From positions 46,789,950 to 46,853,949 of the forward strand of contig OX465579.1 of NCBI GenBank assembly GCA_950022655.1: a stretch of DNA of 64,000 bases, read 5' to 3'. How positions within the stretch are numbered: the first letter of the stretch is position 1; the number at the start of each line of letters is the position of its first letter. A program made the position numbers and the translations under genes. The stretch comes from Alentia gelatinosa. Its lineage: Eukaryota; Annelida; Polychaeta; Phyllodocida; Polynoidae. The notes beneath the pieces were generated by a model. It was given only the letters and a program-made list of their open reading frames with translations, did not search any database and was not told where the DNA came from. Of this stretch, positions 61,901-64,000 are shown piece by piece.

Positions 61901-63554
61901 TGCGCAGTTTACATACTCGGCAGCTTCGGGACCAAGTATGGCTATTGAAGATTAAACTAAACATCGTGGACTAAAAAGCATGGTATTAGTAACGAATAAT
62001 GAATGTTTAAAAGATAGCAGGTGACAGGCTTAGCGCATTGATGCTTGTGTCTAAGGGGTCCCTCCCACCTACTACATATCTATACCAAGATTCTTTTAAA
62101 TCCTTAAACAAAAACGCATAATGAACTCACTTTTCCACTTTTCCCTTTTAAGACATGGCACTAGGCACATTTTGTAAATATGCGCGCTCATCGAACGATA
62201 TGTTCAGGTAAAGAATTAAAGAGGCTGTCTAACTAAGTTATTTGCCAACATAGGAAGCAATATGTGAATATCTGAAAATTCGAAGGTCTGGGAAAATAGA
62301 GTGAAGAGAAATGAGTCATTACCAGCGAATATTTCTTATATCCACGATATATGTTACACAATATATAAAAAAAGGCCAACAGTGAGTAATAACGTGGACA
62401 TACCGGTTTGTCATGCTGTGCGATGCCCGTTAGGAAGACGATCTCGGCGACAAACAAACAGAATACTAGGTTCTTGTGAATCGTGTTGCGATCACACTGC
62501 AGATTCCTGCCACCAAACAATACGTAAATTACAACATGGCAGAGTAAGTCACACTAGATTATTCTACACAGTTTGGAAGGGATTTCATAGTCTATAATCT
62601 TTATAGAAAAAAAGGTGACAATTTACAGTAAAATATTTCGACAACTTCGGTTGGTGTACCAGATAAATGCAAACACATTACTCGACAGTTTGTTTAATAT
62701 AAGAATCTTAGAACAGGAGAGATTCTACATGATAAAATCTCACTAGTCACATTATAGAGAACACAGATATTGTACTGCTGAGATAGAAAATGGAGCTCAT
62801 ACACATGGCAGGTCTGTGGTTAGCGGGTGTCATCTATAGCAAGTTAATCCTCTATTTCTGTTTACACAACAAGCAGGACTTACTTGCAGAACTGGAAGGT
62901 AAGCCAGGCGACGAACAGACAGATGATGGACAGGATGCAGCCGATGTTAGTGATGACCGTCAGAGCGGCCAGATGGTTTTCAGAAAGCTGTACAAATATA
63001 CCATCAGAAAATACTCTCCATTATCATTCCCAACAGCAAAGGTGTGAAACACAGAAAAAACAAATTAGGAACATAGTAGCAAGAAATATATTTAGGGATT
63101 CGCAAATCAAGAATGCAATATTGAAAGTCTCTTAATGTTAAACGGTTAAACCCATAATCATAAAACCACAGACTTTTAATGAATTTTGAAAATATCGCCT
63201 ATACCTTAACTTGTTAGTACATGTACATAATGTGTTTTCCACACAATCAATAACAAAATCAGTGTCTACCAGACACTCACAAGTAACACAATTGATATTC
63301 TCAAAGTGCAAACATATGGCTATACATTTGAGGTTATTCTACAAAAAACATTACGGTATCGTTCATCTATTAAGACTATGACTTGGATGAACCCCAGTAA
63401 TTTGCCCACACCTTCACACGGGAAGCTCACCTTGGTTCCGACGACGTCCATGAGCACGGCGAAGTTGGTGAGGTGCTCACACTGACACACCGTGTGGGTC
63501 ACGTTCGTGTCGACCAGTGTGCAGCCAAAGGTGGACCACTGGCCGTTCATCGTC
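45958..63554 (-). CDS. ADGRL: Latrophilin-type adhesion GPCR, 3' part of gene
   Basis: Cell-surface adhesion receptor, in animals acting at synapses and in tissue polarity through teneurin/FLRT-type ligands and G proteins. Eleven constitutive-looking exons plus two optional ones are visible on the minus strand; 691 residues are encoded without the optional exons. Order: second half of the GPS motif with CEHLTNF (self-cleavage expected between L and T), seven membrane helices, a VQKEYKRC juxtamembrane segment, then a long cytoplasmic tail. Helix landmarks: conserved Cys in VLCSV (helix 3 top) and HCWLS (loop 2), [10 protein letters not shown] in helix 6, LNSLQG in helix 7. The [17 protein letters not shown] stretch and the juxtamembrane segment are closest to latrophilins among adhesion GPCRs. 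All splice phases agree. The lectin, olfactomedin, HormR and GAIN exons must lie beyond 64000. Confidence 0.92.
47986..47994 (-). CDS. ADGRL: Candidate 9-nt microexon in the cytoplasmic tail
   Basis: The nine bases TGGCTGATG lie between a pyrimidine-rich acceptor (TTGTCCCCCATGCTGACAG) and a consensus donor GTAAGT. Phases match both neighbours (phase 1 in, phase 1 out). Inclusion gives K-L-A-D-G-NYQ; skipping gives K-W-NYQ. Predicted by splice-site quality and phase only. Confidence 0.55.
49044..49128 (-). CDS. ADGRL: Latrophilin exon: basic tail segment
   Basis: Acceptor TTCACATTGCAG, donor AAAT|GTAAGC; 85 bases, phase 0 in and 1 out. Encodes [20 protein letters not shown] and RSSTPSTK, a basic, Ser/Thr-rich stretch with likely phosphorylation sites. 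Confidence 0.85.
50100..54170 (-). other. Latrophilin intron (49129-54176), largely unfeatured
   Basis: Five kilobases between the two tail exons. Apart from the foldback MITE at 51688-51831, I see no exon with good splice sites and matching phase, but short alternative exons could be hidden here. Confidence 0.4.
51688..51831. mobile_element. Foldback MITE of about 144 bp
   Basis: AAAACGTAGTGACTTAGCC with about 20 more bases at the left matches the inverted right end AAAACGTGGTTACTGAGCCC with scattered mismatches. The centre holds a second nested hairpin (CTTTTTAT...ATACGTCCC against GGGACGTAT...ATAAAAAG, about 51738-51791). Non-coding; in a latrophilin intron. Confidence 0.75.
54177..54302 (-). 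CDS. ADGRL: Latrophilin exon: juxtamembrane tail
   Basis: Acceptor CTTTGCCAG, donor AAT|GTGAGT; 126 bases, phase 0 both sides. Encodes [20 protein letters not shown] and a Ser/Thr-rich end ([13 protein letters not shown]). VxKEYxKC is typical after helix 7 of latrophilins. Being symmetric, it could also be skipped. Confidence 0.9.
55186..55354 (-). CDS. ADGRL: Latrophilin exon: helices 6 and 7
   Basis: Acceptor TCCTCGCAG, donor AAG|GTGAGT; 169 bases. Encodes [20 protein letters not shown], then [20 protein letters not shown] and CLMNEK. Confidence 0.94.
56804..56884 (-). CDS. ADGRL: Candidate cassette exon in intracellular loop 3
   Basis: Acceptor CACACACAG, donor ACAT|GTAAGG; exactly 81 bases, phase 2 on both sides, no stop. 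Inclusion adds 27 residues, including [20 protein letters not shown], between LENIK and SWVKG. Skipping joins the same two exons cleanly (AA|A). The segment is charged and contains S-E-S-E-E sites that casein-kinase-2 type enzymes could use. Vertebrate latrophilin-3 is known to have an alternative insert at the same loop. GC content is higher than in the surrounding intron. Confidence 0.75.
57601..57704 (-). CDS. ADGRL: Latrophilin exon: helix 5 end and loop 3 start
   Basis: Acceptor TATATTGTAG, donor CAA|GTAAGT, ends in phase 2. Encodes [16 protein letters not shown], then a basic stretch ending KSRLENI. Confidence 0.92.
58254..58273. repeat. (AT)n microsatellite in a latrophilin intron
   Basis: A short TA run. 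Similar runs occur at about 55402-55420, 42359-42374 and 45172-45187. Confidence 0.85.
58489..58555 (-). CDS. ADGRL: Latrophilin exon: loop 2 cysteine and helix 5 start
   Basis: Acceptor GTTTCCAG, donor TCG|GTAAGT; 67 bases. Encodes [20 protein letters not shown]. Confidence 0.92.
59557..59623 (-). CDS. ADGRL: Latrophilin exon: helix 4 end and extracellular loop 2
   Basis: Acceptor TTTTGTAG, donor CCA|GTAAGT; 67 bases, phase 1 in and 2 out. Encodes [20 protein letters not shown]. Confidence 0.92.
60174..60327 (-). CDS. ADGRL: Latrophilin exon: helix 3 and start of helix 4
   Basis: Acceptor CTGTTGACAG, donor TATG|GTAAGG. Encodes [32 protein letters not shown], then [10 protein letters not shown]. 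Contains the helix-3 cysteine. Confidence 0.94.
61401..61494. repeat. Intronic duplication, copy 1 (partner 62301-62391)
   Basis: From AGAAATGAGTCATTACCAGC through AAGGCCAACAGTGAGTAAT it is identical to the second copy except for one A in a homopolymer. The copies are about 895 bp apart in direct orientation in the intron between the helix-2 and helix-3 exons. Confidence 0.95.
62301..62391. repeat. Intronic duplication, copy 2, next to the helix-2 exon donor
   Basis: Second copy of the roughly 83-base duplicated segment. It ends about 12 bases from the exon edge at 62404, so it lies just downstream of the splice donor in transcript direction. Confidence 0.95.
62404..62506 (-). CDS. ADGRL: Latrophilin exon: loop 1 and helix 2
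   Basis: Acceptor GGTGGCAG, donor CCG|GTATGT. Encodes [20 protein letters not shown] and ends TGIAQHDKP at the first extracellular loop. Confidence 0.93.
62884..62987 (-). CDS. ADGRL: Latrophilin exon: helix 1
   Basis: Acceptor TTTGTACAG, donor CAA|GTAAGT, phase 0 in and phase 2 out. Encodes [17 protein letters not shown] followed by the rest of helix 1, ending WLTFQFC. Confidence 0.93.
63431..63554 (-). CDS. ADGRL: Latrophilin exon: second half of GPS motif and Stachel
   Basis: Acceptor TTTGCAG, donor AAG|GTGAGC; 124 bases, entered with two bases of a codon from an exon beyond the window. Encodes [16 protein letters not shown], then [13 protein letters not shown]. The GPS cysteines and the HL|T cleavage triad are present. 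The residues after the cut form the tethered agonist. Confidence 0.93.
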
Positions 63555-63559
63555 CTGCA

Positions 63560-64000
63560 AACACGTTCAGTAACTTTCTTATAAAAAACAATGCTCAGGT
63601 TTGACCATTTGATTAGTTTTCATAGTATTCCTACAGTATCGATATGCTGTATGACTTGTTAGAGATGATAATCAGTTTTGGTTTGGGAAATGGCTGTTTT
63701 TCCATGTATAATCTAGATTAGATACATTATTACATTTACAGGTTAGTCATGAACCAATGCGATGATGAATTAATGTTATGATATTTGTTTCCACTCGCTC
63801 AATTTCATTATTAATTATTTTCATTTGCACACCGCATTTTCCGATTTCTGCTTATGAGAAAACATGTAGTCGCATGGTATTGTGGGGGAAGAGGGGTATC
63901 TTCAAATTAGGAACAAATAACATTCTAAACCCCAAATTTTGGGACGACACTGTGACTAAAGGTACTGTGGAGTACTGCGATTGTGCTGCCCCCTGGAGTT
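63560..64000 (-). other. Latrophilin intron running off the right edge
   Basis: No further exon was recognised. The exon carrying the first half of the GPS motif must lie further right because the exon at 63554 starts mid-codon and mid-motif. Confidence 0.6.

Overview
The window is a piece of an animal nuclear genome: AT-rich, intron-dense, full of small inverted-repeat transposons, LINE/SINE/LTR debris and satellite DNA. The gene content (an adhesion GPCR of the latrophilin type, a tubulin, and a SUEL/rhamnose-binding lectin) fits a marine invertebrate (lophotrochozoan or invertebrate deuterostome). The sequence alone does not fix the phylum. No prokaryotic or viral gene layout is present.

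Layout. 1-5.4 kb: dispersed hairpin-containing repeats, a seven-unit TTAGGG array and a decayed LINE endonuclease fragment. 6.07-11.76 kb: a satellite block with about 202-bp monomers, six in one orientation and the rest inverted, organised into 403, 693 and 1096 bp higher-order units. 11.8-16.3 kb: A-rich retroelement tails, a tRNA-like SINE, two MITEs, a short tandem duplication and one Ty3-like LTR. 17.1-20.14 kb, minus strand: a three-coding-exon, very divergent alpha-tubulin gene. 20.6-32.3 kb: minisatellite, two piggyBac-like TTAA-flanked elements, a LINE 3' end and long stretches with no recognisable gene. 32.4-39.36 kb, plus strand: a secreted single-domain SUEL lectin gene with a TATA promoter. 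40.3-41.0 kb: a large foldback element. 45.96-63.55 kb, minus strand: the 3' two-thirds of a latrophilin (ADGRL) gene, from the second half of the GPS motif through seven membrane helices to the stop codon. Its 5' exons lie beyond the right edge.

Most notable observations. (1) The C-terminal tail and stop codon of the tubulin are supplied by a small inverted-repeat transposon. A second copy of the same family sits in the adjacent intron, in the opposite orientation. The tubulin also lacks the K40 lysine and has Asp in place of the catalytic Glu254, and its first intron appears to be a GC-AG intron. (2) The latrophilin gene contains a frame-preserving 81-bp cassette exon exactly in intracellular loop 3 and a candidate 9-nt microexon in the cytoplasmic tail; both match the flanking phases. 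(3) The satellite is a large inverted array with nested higher-order structure.

The three genes have no evident functional connection; they look like independent neighbours. All exon calls come from reading splice sites, reading phase and family similarity by eye.
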